Positions 24,401-36,329 are shown, counted from the first letter of the stretch. The stretch is DNA of 64,000 bases from Bimastos eiseni (GCA_959347315.1 OY365814.1:26840356-26904355); one strand, 5' to 3'. Translations and numbers: made by a program. The notes: generated by a model from the letters alone, not told the origin.

Positions 24401-25034
24401 AGCTTGAGCCACTTCTCACTATTTCTTGACACTAGGTTCGATAACCCGAGTACTTCTATAGCGCCACACCAATACTGACGCCGATTCTCGCTCTACAATT
24501 ATGTCAGGTAGACTTCGGTGTTTCGTTTTCCATGTATATGTTCCTTATTAACACGGCTTGACCCTCAGATTTTGACCTGGCACCGGAGAGGCTTGGCTAT
24601 TGGGACTTTAATAACTTTATATGGAATAGCAGCGGGGCATATAAGCCGGTCTCTCTGACGTCACCTTTACATTTATGGTTGGACCACACGGTTGTTCAAA
24701 AAGAGAAGCATATTCAAGGCACATAAAAGACATAGCAACATACAGACACTTCAGCAAAGAAAACCTCGGATACCTTCGAGTCCAGTCGGTTGGGTAAAAA
24801 GACCACGTAACGAAATACGTGTTACGGTATGTATAGTCAGTTAGAAGACCATATGCTATTTAAAAACCAAGACTTCAGCGATCGCAACCTCGACTACCCT
24901 ATATCTTTGTTATGCCAAAGTCTGCCTGACCAGCCAAATACTCAGCTTAATGAAGGGCAAAGAAAACGCCTCTTTAACCATGTTCCTAGCCCATCCTTGT
25001 CTTGGGTCAAGGTATCCCTATGTGGTTCTACGTC

Positions 25035-25545
25035 TTTTGACCCCCGTCAGTTGATCCCCGTCAATTGGTCAGCTAAGCTGTAGTAAATTGATCCCTTCGT
25101 CAATTCATCTCTTGCCTGTTGAATCCAGCCCGATACAACGTTCATGTTCCGCTTGCGACCTTCTCCATTTGTTAAGAGAGCGATGTAAAAGAGCATGAAA
25201 TGCTATAATCATAAAAAATACAAAAGGGTAATTAGTTTATCAGCATAAAGTCCTAAGCATAAGTGTCTATGCATGGGATAAATGAGCCATTAATCTGAGA
25301 TATAAATGAATCTCTGAACGGCCGTAATCTGTTACGTATAGCGCGAAGGGACACAAAGTCTGGGCATTAATTTATTTTGTAATGTTATTTTGCAAATCTG
25401 TAAAATCAATATTTTGTTTACTAGCAGTATCAGCTACAAGTCTGTGACGCGCAGCCTAGAGATTTGAGGGGATCAATTGACTAGGGGATCAATTGACGGG
25501 GATCAACTGACGGTGGATCAACTGAAGGGAGATCAATTGACGCGA
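25035..25545. mobile_element. Foldback-like element with inverted 15-bp arrays (FB1)
   Basis: The right array (25466-25543) repeats ggggatcaattgacg about five times. The left array (25035-25115) holds the inverse (cgtcagttgatccc, cgtcaattg, attgatcccttcgtcaatt). They are separated by about 350 bp of AT-rich sequence. Short tandem units in inverted orientation at both ends are the layout of foldback transposons such as the sea urchin TU elements. No transposase is seen. Confidence 0.6.
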
Positions 25546-25829
25546 TACCCCCAATGTCACATGTAGACTGGCACCAAAGTTCCCATAGAATACTATAGTA
25601 CTCATTGCATTATATTTATTCAAGGCTATTCTATGTGGTAAAAGTGGAATGTAGAAAATGAAACAATATCTAAATCACTAGTACTAATTGTTACTATTAT
25701 TATTTTTATTACTATTATTATTTTTATTACTATTATTATTTTTATTACTATTATTACTATTATTTTTTGCCCCGAGCTACATAGGATTCCTAAGGGACTA
25801 GAACATTATCTATATAAGTAAAGCTATAA

Positions 25830-26050
25830 TTCTGTCGTTCTGTCTGTGTGTCACAGCACGGCGATGCATTTGCACAGTTTTAGAGTTTTTCACTCGAAAA
25901 ATCGACCGTCGGCTCGGGGAACATCTGATACACGCAGTCGAGGGGTTGGTGAACCCTCGCACGCCCTATTCCAGGTATCAAGGGCCAACAACCTGTTTCA
26001 GGACCCCCAAGGTAAGTTTCCTTTTCAGTCGCCACGAGCGAAACGTGCGC
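25830..26050 (+). repeat. Dispersed repeat with ctcggggaaca motif, copy 1
   Basis: Begins with tctgtcgttctgtctgtgtg and contains ctcggggaacatctg, cgaggggttg, caagggccaacaacctgtttc. A diverged copy is at 26730. The cgggcaacgccggg type end of copy 2 recalls Helitron-associated repeats of invertebrates; that link is inference. Confidence 0.5.
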
Positions 26051-26720
26051 GTTAGTCCCCGACCTAGGAATGCTGGGAAGAACAGGGTGAGAAGTAGGTG
26101 GAAGGAGAGTATTTATTGATTTGTGAGAGCTTTCGTGGGACATAAAGCGAGTTGGTGGGAATGTAGAGGGTTCGTGCTATCAGAGGAAGAATTGGGGTTA
26201 GGATGAGGAAGATGGTTAGGAACGGGAACGCCGGATTGTTAGGTAGGAAGAAGAGGAGAAGTAGCAGGAGGAAGACTTAGGGAAGGATTATGTAGTAGGG
26301 GAAGGGAGAGTGTGACGCGGAGGAGGAGGAAATCGTAGGGAAGGATTATGTAGTAGGGGAAAAGAGAAGTGTGACGATGAGTGCATGATGAAGTGGAGGA
26401 GGGTGAGGAGTGTGAAAATGAGGATGGGATGGGAGGAGGAAGCGGTTAGGATAGGGTGAGAAGTAGGAGGAAAAGGAGAAAGTTGGGGAAAGGTGAATGA
26501 GAACAAAAGGGACTGAATAGAAATAAGAGAAGACAGAGAAAGAGAAGAGGAATTAGAGATGAGAGGGAGGGATTAGATTGAGGAAAGGTGAATGAAACAT
26601 AATGAAGTGGTGGGACGAGATGATGCCAGGAATCAGAAGAGGAAGAAGGGAGGAAGGGGAGTAAGGATGAACACTAAGGAATAGGAAGAGGAGGAAAACT
26701 TGAAGATACATGAATATCTA
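26050..26720. repeat. Polypurine tract (GGA/GAA-rich)
   Basis: Nearly all purines on the plus strand for about 650 bp, with an imperfect tandem unit (gtagggaaggattatgtagtaggggaa) at 26275-26365. Confidence 0.9.
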
Positions 26721-26729
26721 GAGTTTGTG

Positions 26730-26915
26730 TGTGTGTGTGTATCTGTCTGTCCGTTTATACATTTGCACATGCACTTTTACACCTATTCACTCGAAACCTG
26801 CGCTGTTCGCTCGGGGAACACCTGGGAAACCCAGTAGAGGGGTTGATTCTATGTTTTCACGGGCCAAAAACCTGTCTCAGCACGGGCAACGCCGGGTACC
26901 CCAGATTGTTTAAGA
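26730..26915 (+). repeat. Dispersed repeat with ctcggggaaca motif, copy 2
   Basis: Contains ctgtctgtccgtttatac, ctcggggaacacctggg, agaggggttg, cgggccaaaaacctgtctc and cgggcaacgccgggta. Confidence 0.5.
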
Positions 26916-26999
26916 ATCATCTAAAAACGTCTGGAACGGCCCAATTTCAATAGATATTCATCTGGAAGATTAAAGCGATAATCCTGAAGTCTTTTATTA

Positions 27000-29520
27000 T
27001 CCCCGAATACTCTATATAATTCTAGTTTTCAAGCTGCAGGAGCTTCTTCTTTTCTTTTTGGTTGTGCTGCTGCTGCTTCTACCATTGGAGCTTGATGAGT
27101 AGCTTTGTGCTGTTCCATTTCCAATCTTCTTCGCAGACGACGACGTGCACGTGTGCCATCGGGTTGACCTACTGGTGGCATAACAACTGATGGTTGAGCA
27201 CGCTCTGGATTTCTGGCTGGTGCTCTTCATGGATTACGAGGAAGCGCTGTCGTTAAATGTCATAGTGAACGATCGAGTAAAATACGCCTATGAGCACAGT
27301 TTTGCGCAGTAAGCCGAAAACAATCACCAGTGGTAGGTGAACATTATAAGCGTGGAACCAACCAACGGATTCCCGTCGAGCTGACATGTATCTTCAATGT
27401 TTATGGTCACTTATCAAATGTGTAATAATAAATATGAAACATGTTAGGAAAATATGGTTGCTTACATTCCCATACAGAGGCTATTAAGATCCTGAGGTCA
27501 AAGCGGGTTGAATAGTTACACACTGCACGAAGATCAGAAGGATATGGGTTCGATACCCGCTGTACCTCATAAGGTTGACTAATCCTCTTCCATTCACTAG
27601 GTTGTATAAGTAAAATGAGCAATAGTACAGATGGACTCATTGCAGGATGCCATACTGTTAAATCTTGACTCCTGTTACACCTGTAATCGTCTGTTACTAC
27701 TCTAAAGTGCTATCATACTGATGTTTGTCAAGTTGAATTTAATGTCAGCTTTAATTGAATGAACGAAAACATATAATCACATAAAAATATATACGTATAT
27801 ATAAATGAGTTCAACCTAGATATGTTCATTAACGACTACAGTATTCCAATAATGGGATAGTTTCTCTAATAAATTTACAAACCGACTGCAATGGGAATTA
27901 TAGAACATTTAGCAACATTATATAAACACATAGAGTGAACAAACTAAAATAAGTTTAAAACTGACAACTACATTTAAACAGACATTGAAAATCAAACATC
28001 GTACATGTACTCGAATAGTTCACCTGTTGCCTCAGACTCTCCTTGGTAAACCTGTACAGTGTACAGTTTCAAATAGAATGGATCAGCTTGCGCGAGGTAT
28101 TGCTAGCAGCCATCGTGCAGTGGTAACAATCTACATCGCGTCAATCACAGGTAACATGTCCAAAAATATTTCAAACAACTTTAAAAACCACATGCAAAGG
28201 TTAATTCTAAAATCACAATTGGAAGCAGTATTGCAAGACAAACTTCTTGAGGCACTGCTGAGACCATAAAGGTCAACACTCATACTAGAACTGAAGGAAA
28301 AGAACAAAAGAGGATTAGTGTGGCTCTCATACACCTCTGCTGGCCTTATATGGCTAAAGCTACATTACTGCGAAAAAGTTACTGCTGCCAATATTCATTA
28401 AGGGAAAATTCTGTGAGCATATACCAGTCAACTTGAAAAAACAATTATCCGAAATTACTCTGATCCAAACAATGGAAAAAGTTAGCAGACGCACATCAAT
28501 AGCAAGGTGTCTCAAAGGTAGGGTTCGAATACATTAAACACCATAAGTAATGTAATGAAACTGCTAATCTGCTATGCAACTTAATCCTCTATGTCATCTA
28601 CACTGTGTCCGGATGAAAAGTAGTACCCAACAAAAAGTGTCACAACTCGTTCAAAACTGTAAGTATTTGCCAGAAATTTAAAACTCAACACCAGTGACCA
28701 TATTCACACGAGATCCCAAAGCCGTTTGGAAATATTCGTGAAATTGTCAAATTTATGAGCGATTGCGATGGAACACTGAAAAATTACAGTTTCCAACATA
28801 GGCCCTTACTTACGCCGACGCGTAATATAGTAAACTATATTTTACTTTACTCAGTACTACTTGAGTCGTGAGATAGTTTGTAGCAAGTAATAAAATTTAA
28901 GTATTATTTTAAGAAATTGGTAAATTTGTGTTTAATAAGGTAGTGCGGTGATAGGAGTCAGGTGAGGTGGAAAATTTATATGTAGTATACAATAACAACT
29001 TTTTGGCCATCTACCAAGTTGTTAAAATTTGTAAAATTTGACGAAGTTCCAAAAGAAACAATTTAGTACAGTTTATTTTGAGACACTGTGTACACAGGCC
29101 CCTACTTTCACCTTTATACTAGTCCTAGCTTTCACCACCGTCCAGCTCTCGAGAGCCGAATTAGCGACGTCTTTTACGACGAAGGAATTCGAACGTGCTA
29201 CATAACGAGAACTCATAGCCTCACACCGCCACGGGTGTTATTAGGACGTCACCAGACAATTCTTTCGCTGTTCGAGAGCGATGAAAATATTTATAAATGT
29301 TCGATCGGGCATGGTAGGCCCTCTCGCATGCACAAACGTGTTACGAGGAGCTGAAGAGTAACGTTCGAAAAAGCGACGCCCGGGCCACCGCAAGAACAAT
29401 GGTTGCGCTCTGTTTGTAAGATTAGTTGGTCTAGGTCAGTATAAGCTTATTCAAGAACTCTGTGTTTGATCGGAGGAGATAATTTCTCTTAATCAAGTAC
29501 CCGACTTTATTCGTTGTTGC
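27000..29520. other. Intergenic, no supported gene
   Basis: At 27020-27230 (-) one frame reads as a basic, Ala/Gln-rich peptide ending at a stop near 27034; without a start or splice sites I do not call it. A tRNA-like B box (gggttcgatacccg) is at 27546. The rest is AT-rich without repeats that I recognise. Confidence 0.45.
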
Positions 29521-29527
29521 ATTAAAA

Positions 29528-32159
29528 ATGTCGGGGTCTACTACACGGACTGCTCCTTCCGAATCGAAAAAACTTAAACGTGAACATGAAAACAACGATC
29601 TCGAAAGGTATGAATGATGAACTTCGGCCTGTGTAAGCTCTAACTGTTCTAAACTTTGCTGACACAACTTACATGTAAGCCAGTTTCGTGGGAGTATGTA
29701 TGTATGTATGTATGTATGTATGTATGTATGTATGTATGTATGTATGTATGTATGTATGTATGTATGTATGTTTATATGTATGTATGCATGCATGCGTGCA
29801 TGCGTGTATGCGTGTATGCGTGTATGTATGTATGCATGCGTGCATGCATGTGTGTATGTGTGTATGTGTGTGTATGTATGTATGTATCTACGTACGTACG
29901 AATGTAAGCGGAGACGATCGTCGGAAACACATTTCTGAAGTGAACGTTTTCATTTTGCGCCATTTCTAAGGCTTGTGAAGAGGCTGAAGAAGCTGTTGAG
30001 TCGCTGTTGAACGACTTCCGGAATGATATGAATGCGGAATTCGACCAAATTCGACGTAATTTGGGACTGGACCCAAAACCAAACAACGAAGAGTGAGTCA
30101 ATATCAATTTTACAAAGCGAGCCTCAGGCGAATGTGGGACATAGCCCAGACTGTTCCATAAATCAATCATCTATTCCTTCATGTCAACCTATAATTATAG
30201 CCTACACTCGCAAACCAATCGTTCTGCAGAGGAACTATTTCAGTAATGCAACATCCTTTTACGGCTGTTTTTCGGAAAGGACTTGGTGGAGGTCAAATGC
30301 CTATACAGGACAATTGAATACTGGTCTCCACATGTCGTTGGGTCATGACCTGGAGAGGTCGGTTCAGCTGCGGGAACGCCACGGCCTCCGGACTCGCCTC
30401 AGCCACCTCATAACTTCGTCGCGACAGACGACGATATCGCGTCCACGGACTCCAAATATTATTCATAATTATTTCTAAGGCCGAAGTAGGGCGTTAGCCG
30501 TTTGAAGCGAGCATGTTCTTTCCCATCAGACATTGGTTTGTCCAATGAATGCCATCCAGATCACATCAATATTTTTTTAGAGGTTTTCTGATTTGCATTG
30601 TAGAGTATTAAGAGCAAAACGCCTGAAACTGGCAGAGAAGATCGAACTCGTCAACCCCTTTGAGGCCCAGATCGCAGCAATCGTGGTGTGGAAATATATT
30701 ACACGAATCACTAAATCAATTATTGATAGATATAAATTAATAAATCCATCAATCAATTAAACTTAATATACTCACAGACCCATGGGTAGTGAGGTTTCTA
30801 TGGCTTCAGATTGTTGCACCGAACTTTATCTGTGCTCTTTATTAATATAAATTGTCTTTTGGTGCCGGTGTACAATTAACTTAGCCTTTACCGATGGCGC
30901 TCCAAAATAAGGCAGTTAGCAGACCAACATCAAGACGATCAGTCTGCCAGAGACAGGAAGAAAAAGAGACAGAGAGAGTTTATGGTGGATGAGCTATTTC
31001 AATGAAAGTTTATCTGTTTCAGGCCACCAGAAACCAGATCTACATGGAAGCACAATTGCTTGACCAGGAAATCAGAAACATCGAAAATCAGGAACTCGCA
31101 CGCCTCCAACGACGTCGCCGTAGTAAGTAGTGGCAACATTTCGGAAAAATTCAGACCTGGGGATTTGAACCCACGATCTATCGGCTCACAGTCCAGCACG
31201 CTTATCACTAGGTTCTACAAGAGGATTTTTGGATGATGATGATGATGATGACAATTATGATGACTAATAATAATAATTGCAATAATGATAATAATAATTA
31301 TTATAGTTATAATTATAATTATGATGATGATGATAATGATAATAACTAGAAAATGGCAACAATTACAAGCACTAATGATGATAATGAGGAAGAAGACGAT
31401 GAGGAATAGGAAGAGGAGGATTAAAACGAAGACGAAGAGGAGGAGGATCCGCTAAGCAAGTTGACGCCCATCTTGGGGTGTATACAGGGTGTAGGACAAT
31501 ACTCCCCTGACAAACTTCCCTGTCACAACTCCACGGGCAAAACCCCCGGACAAAACTCCCAGTTTTGGGCCGGACATTAACCCCCGGACAAAGCCCCTCT
31601 TTGCTATAACTATCACCTGTCACATATATTTATTAGACGAAATATTACAGCTCTGTAACGGAATAGACACCCTACATAATAACTGACACTACTAAATAAG
31701 TCTGCACAACATTACAAGTGACACTCAGTACGAATATTAGTCTAACTTGTATAGGAAGTTGTGTCACAGATAACACACATACGCGCTGCATAGACTCACT
31801 TACCCAGCTGACGCTTCTGAACAAGCCGTGTCACAGATAACGCATGTGCGTTCTCTATCAATTCCGCCTCCAGAAACTGACAAAGATGAAGTCATGTCAA
31901 CTAAATGCTAGAATCTAAATCTGCATTACGAATATCATACCTGCTACCAAATGACTAAGCACAAAATGTCTATGAATTACGCCCAGCTTTGGCCAGTACT
32001 GCCATCTTGCAGGCTGCTCGTGGACAGCCTCCCGTCAAACGTGTGAAACGTGCAACCAAACACCTGGAGGAATGCTATCTGCAGTGTTGTAAATCGCAAA
32101 TTGAAGGGACGCTATCCATTGAGGACACTCTTCGTGTCATTGGACACACACTTTTCTAA
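29528..32159 (+). CDS. Unrecognised basic coiled-coil protein, 5 exons
   Basis: Exons 2-5 are firm: 29971-30092 (ends gtgagt), 30604-30685, 31023-31122 (ends gtaagt) and 31987-32159. Phases are consistent and stop is TAA 32157-32159. They encode about 157 aa, largely charged helix: AEEAVESLLNDFRNDMNAEFDQ, LRAKRLKLAEKIELV, MEAQLLDQEIRNIENQELARLQ, then a basic stretch PPVKRVKRATKHL and a C-terminal CYLQCCKSQIEGTLSIEDTL. A likely first exon at 29528-29607 encodes a Lys/Ser/Thr-rich start (MSGSTTRTAPSESKKLKRE) but ends in phase 2, whereas exon 2 is open only in phase 0. A missed micro-exon, a different first exon or a frameshift must explain this. ATTAAA follows the stop near 32165. It could be a nuclear or kinetochore-type coiled-coil protein; I do not recognise the family. 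Confidence 0.6.
29697..29892. repeat. (TATG)n microsatellite in intron 1 of the coiled-coil gene
   Basis: A pure tatg run from 29697 to about 29770, then degenerate tgcatgcgtg and tgtg variants. Confidence 0.97.
31150..31215 (-). mobile_element. tRNA-like SINE head (minus strand)
   Basis: Reverse complement reads tgataagcgtgctggactg then cgtgggttcaaatccccagg, with A-box and B-box spacing like a tRNA. It lies in intron 4 of the coiled-coil gene. No full cloverleaf, so a SINE relic is more likely than a tRNA gene. Confidence 0.5.
31490..31602. mobile_element. Foldback-like element FB2, left array
   Basis: About seven ~15-bp units of the type ccggacaaaactccc in intron 4 of the coiled-coil gene. 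The inverted counterpart is at 32188-32283. Confidence 0.7.
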
Positions 32160-32187
32160 ATAATTAAAGTTAAAATATTATTTCTTA

Positions 32188-32283
32188 GGGGGGTTTGTAC
32201 TGTTTTGGGGGTTTTGTCAGGAGGGTTTTGTCCAGAGTTTTTTGTCCGGGGAGGTTTTGTCCGGGGGCGTTTTGTCCGCGACC
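32188..32283. mobile_element. Foldback-like element FB2, right array
   Basis: About six ~15-bp units of the type ggttttgtccgggg, the reverse complement of the left array. Begins about 30 bp after the coiled-coil gene's stop codon. Confidence 0.7.
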
Positions 32284-32289
32284 CACGCA

Positions 32290-33185
32290 AGATAGCCTGA
32301 TGCTCACATGCATGTAGGTCTAAGCATTAATCTAGAATTTATTCGTGCGCTTTCAGAGTAACGAAAACAGCAGAACAACCAAACAACCAGCGGCGAAATG
32401 ACGTGACGATTTAAGGATAACGAACAGCGACGAAGAACTTTCATGAGGGTCCCTCGGATATATTCGCCAAACTCATGACTTATTTTGTGGTTTTTAAAAA
32501 TCATTCACGCGAACCGATGAGAGACGCTTTTAGCTGACAACACTTGTCAGTATCAGACACTTCTGTGCATGGTCGGGGAAGGTCATTCAAGGGTGAGGGA
32601 AACACTACAGCAAAAAACCCGATGAATTGGGCTCACGACTAAGACACTAAAAGATATAGTCGGTCAGTGGAACGATGCGGGTACAAGTATCGTAGAGGTA
32701 TTTAGGAGCTAAACCTCTAACACAACTCGGAAGCGGATTATTAATTCGAACAGCATGGGGTACAGTTGGGCAAAAGTTAAGGATAGATTTCGACAATTTC
32801 GTTATGGTACATATCTAAGGAAATACAAAATGGAATCCTCACCAGATATTCAGCTGAACTTACGGACAGGAGAGCAGCCTACAAGAATATATTCACCTTC
32901 AGATATGCAATTATAAATAATACGATTGTAATCGTAAACGTAATCCTCGTATTTCTAAAGCACAACAGACTTAAAGGCTGAGCACAGGGCACCAGCTAAT
33001 CCACAAGCCCTGCGTCGCGTCAGTGGGGTTGTCTATGAAATATTCATGAGTATTAATGTCTGGTCTGTCACCTGCAGTGACCTTAATACCAGACAGATTA
33101 TGTCTGCTGGCTTTCAGGTCACACATAACGTGCGTTTGGTTGGCCACATGTAGCGTGTCGTTCATTGAATTAGATCTGCTAACCC
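32290..33185. other. Intergenic, no gene seen
   Basis: Unique-looking sequence without recognisable exons or repeats. Confidence 0.5.
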
Positions 33186-33189
33186 AATT

Positions 33190-33265
33190 TCCCGGGAGTG
33201 GCGTCGTGACACGTGGCCCAACGTCGACGGTTCAATTCCCGTCGGGTGCTTCGCTTTTCACAGAA
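33190..33265 (+). mobile_element. tRNA-like SINE head (degenerate)
   Basis: B-box-like cggttcaattcccgtcggg follows gtggcgtcgtgacacgtggcc. Confidence 0.4.
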
Positions 33266-33284
33266 AACATGCCACCGCAGGTCT

Positions 33285-33336
33285 GCTCTGTCTGTCTGTC
33301 TGTCTCCCTCCCTCCCCCTCTCTCTCCCTTTCTCTC

Positions 33337-33379
<43 letters not shown>

Positions 33380-33510
33380 ATCTCAGTGTCTCTTAGTGTC
33401 TCCTCTGTCTGTCTGTCTCTCCCTCTCTATCTCTCTTTCTCTCTCTCTATCTCAGTGTCTCTCAGTGTCTCCTCTCTCTGTCTGTCTGTCTCTTTCTCTC
33501 TCTCAGAGCA
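33285..33510. repeat. (CT)n / CTGT pyrimidine microsatellite
   Basis: Alternating tctc and tctgtctg blocks with two internal copies of tctcagtgtctct. Confidence 0.95.
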
Positions 33511-33689
33511 GCCCATCCCTCTACACATAGCATCCTTGATATGATTGGCCTACAGAGAAGGGTATACGACCGATCGACAGACCGACCAACCAGGGAAATG
33601 AACTGTGACATGGCAGAAATCGACAGGTACAAGAAAAGAGACAGTAGTGCATCTGAAAGATCTTAAACTATCTATTTTTAAATGTATTG

Positions 33690-33960
33690 TCTTCTTTTAG
33701 CTCCCTATGATTTGCTGTCGCAATCATTCTTTCGCGCATTTAACCGGAGCAACTTCGTCCTCTGTACCTGCATTTCAATTGTCCACACTTTGTCTTTTCT
33801 CCAAGTGACTGTTGTATGTAGTACTGTGTTCCTTTTTGGCATACTTACAATAGGTTCGTTCATTTTTTCTTCAGTCTGTACTGAACGCTGCTGCGAGACT
33901 TTCAGCTCGCCTGCCTCGATGATCTCACATCTCTACATTAATGTCTGAACAACTTCATTT
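33690..33960 (+). pseudogene. Non-LTR retrotransposon relic
   Basis: Translation at 33871 gives QSVLNAAARLSARLPR then a stop, the same reverse-transcriptase C-terminal motif as the relic at 1590, and the DNA cttcagtctgtactgaac matches it. The preceding 180 bp is probably part of the same relic. Confidence 0.55.
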
Positions 33961-34289
33961 TCTCTAAGGTTACTCTGGCTGATAGTGCTGCTGAAAGACG
34001 TTTTCTTGTTAGAAGCGTTTTCCAAATGACCAAATACGATACATGCGCCATAAGGTATTGGATTTGACGAATTGAAATTTTCTGCATTATCGTAGTGGCG
34101 CCATAGAAGTCAAGGGATCGTCTTAGATTAAATTCGAATCTGTTAGGTGGACGAAACGCGAAACTCAAAGAGACGACGAGAAAGATAAATGCAAACACAG
34201 AGCGGAGATAAGAAAGAGAGAAAAGAAGAGTGTTTGTGAAAATGTAAAGGAAAGAGGGTAGAATTAAGCAACCCTATTCACCAAGGAGA

Positions 34290-34467
34290 TGGCGAGAGAG
34301 GCAGACAGAAAGACAGTGAGAGAGACAGAGAGAGAGAAGCAGACAGACAGACAGAGAGACAGAGAGAGTGGGACAGACAAATAGAAAGAGACAGTCGGAC
34401 AGACAGAGAGACAGACAGAGACAGACAGAGAAAGAGAGATGGAAAGAGAGAGAAAAAAAGAGAGATG

Positions 34468-34501
<34 letters not shown>

Positions 34502-34575
34502 GTGACAGAGATACAGAGAGACAGAGAGAGGCAGACAGAGAGAGAAAGAGAGAGAGAGAAAGAGAGATGGATGGA
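34290..34575. repeat. GACA/GAGA purine-rich microsatellite
   Basis: Mixed gaga and gacagaca blocks; the plus and minus frames are repeat translations. Confidence 0.95.
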
Positions 34576-34973
34576 GGGAAGAAGAAGTACAGCATTCAAT
34601 TTCAGCTTAAAAAATATCCCGTGAAAATAGTTTCGATCATCCTTGGTAGGGAGGGAGCTGCAACTCGTGTGGCCTTGGGCAAAACTTAGAGGAGCGATGA
34701 AGTGCAAAAGCGAGCGTTCAGTGCTTGACCGATTGCCGCGAAAACGCAGCGTGACAATGGGACAGGCGTCACAGAGCAAAGCAATTATTGATATTGCATA
34801 TTTATTAAACGAACCTGACGCAGCACTTCATATGGGACCCTCTGTCTCTTCTCCGTGGCTCTCCTCGTACACTCTCGCATATTCCATTTCATATTCCATT
34901 TTCAGCGCATACATGTATATGTATTTGTATATAACCAGTGGACAAAGTAGTATGTGTGTGCCTTACTTCCCAT

Positions 34974-35453
34974 CAGGGGCGTCACTAGGGGGGTGCGGGG
35001 GTGCGGGCCGCACCGGGTGACACCATCAAGGGGTGACACCACAATAAAAAAAATTGCAAATTTGACAAAGCAGACATAGCTCTGTCTAGTCGGGTTTCAT
35101 AACCGTTCATTGTTAAATACATGAGCAGGCACAGGGTGCCACCATGCAGAGCGTCTGGTGCTTAAATGAATAAGATTCAGAGCTGCTTGGAGCCTCGGAG
35201 TCGGAGTAAAATCGTGGGTTATTTGCAAACGCACCAATTAATGACGTGTGGAGTCACGTGGTTGCAGAAAATTACAGACGTTGTTTACTGGTTCGCTTTT
35301 TATGTAAATAATTATTGCGAAATTTGATAATTTTATCAATATCTGTAACATATACATATTTTAAAGTAAATTAATTAGGACAGGACATAATTTTTAAGGG
35401 GTGACACCAAGAGTTTACCGCACTGAGTGACACCAACCCCAGTGACGCCACTG
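34974..35453. mobile_element. hAT-type MITE family D
   Basis: 480 bp, ends caggggcgtcactaggggggt and accccagtgacgccactg. Flanked by a perfect 8-bp duplication cttcccat (34966-34973, 35454-35461). An internal gggtgacacc motif recurs near both ends. No transposase frame. Confidence 0.93.
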
Positions 35454-35594
35454 CTTCCCATGTGTTTTGATTGGAAACACATGTGTCAGTGGCGGCAGTC
35501 CTCCTGCCAATCCACGATTTACTCAGGCGACCGCTCCGTTTAGATAGCGAGGCATCTTGGGAGACCGAACGCATGTTGTCGACAGACGCAACGT

Positions 35595-36080
35595 CTCGCT
35601 CTTCGTCTGTCTGTCTGTCTCTGCATGTCTCTGTCTGTCTCTACCTGTCTCTGCCTGTCTCTGTCTGTCACGGTCGGTCTCTGTCTCTGTCTGTCACGGT
35701 CGGTCTCTGTCTCTGTATATCTCTCCATGTCTCTCTGTGTAGATCTATCTCGATAATGTCTGTCTTTGTATGCATGCCTGTCTCACTGTCTATGTATGTG
35801 TTTCTTTCTCTGTCTGTCTATCTCTGTCTGGCCCTGTCTGTCTCCGTCTCTCTGTCACTCTGTCTCTCTGTCTCCCTGTCTCTGTCTCTGTCTGTCTCTG
35901 TCTGTCTGTCTCTGTCTGTCTCTCTCCCTCTCTCTCTCTAGTCTCTGTATGTGTTTTTCCGTTTCTCTGTGTCTATCTCTCTGTCGCCTTCTCTCTCTCT
36001 GTCACTGTCTTCCTGTGCCTCTCTCCCTCTGTTTTTGTCCATCCTTTTGTCAAACCTCCCTCTGTCTGTCTGTGTCTCAC
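35595..36080. repeat. CTGT/CTCT pyrimidine-rich microsatellite
   Basis: Nearly 500 bp of tctgtctgtctc-type repeats; the open frames over it (Cys/Leu/Ser-rich) are artefacts. Confidence 0.95.
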
Positions 36081-36175
36081 GCGACTAGAGTGTAGCTGCT
36101 GCAGCTGAAACTCTTGAAGACTGAGCCTCTTCTATAATCGTAGATCGATTAGGGGTGTTGCCCTGTTTCTGACGC

Positions 36176-36329
36176 GTTATATGCATTTGCCTCTAAATAA
36201 TCATTCCGCTAGAGGTGCTATATAAGTAAATAAATAAATCGATGGATACGATACAACACTCTCCTCCTTATCCACCGAAACGCCACTACTGCTCGTATTC
36301 TGGAAGTGCCAGTCCCAGCCTGGATAAAG
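36176..36329. repeat. 154-bp direct repeat, copy 1 (includes repeat S copy 4, minus sense, running to 36395)
   Basis: Near-identical to 37043-37196, with about two differences over 154 bp. Includes gaggtgctatataa, a taaa run, and the start of a minus-sense S element (agtgccagtcccagcctgg). In this copy the S element continues through aggaggg ... cacagtgtcg. Confidence 0.92.

Noticed and set aside
27020..27230. Minus-strand basic, Ala/Gln-rich frame ending at a stop near 27034
   Set aside because: No start, no splice sites and no recognised family; possibly a transposon relic but not supportable.
30032..30478. 148-aa plus-strand frame overlapping exon 2 of the coiled-coil gene
   Set aside because: Reads through the exon 2 donor in another frame; no domain, and the spliced frame is better supported.
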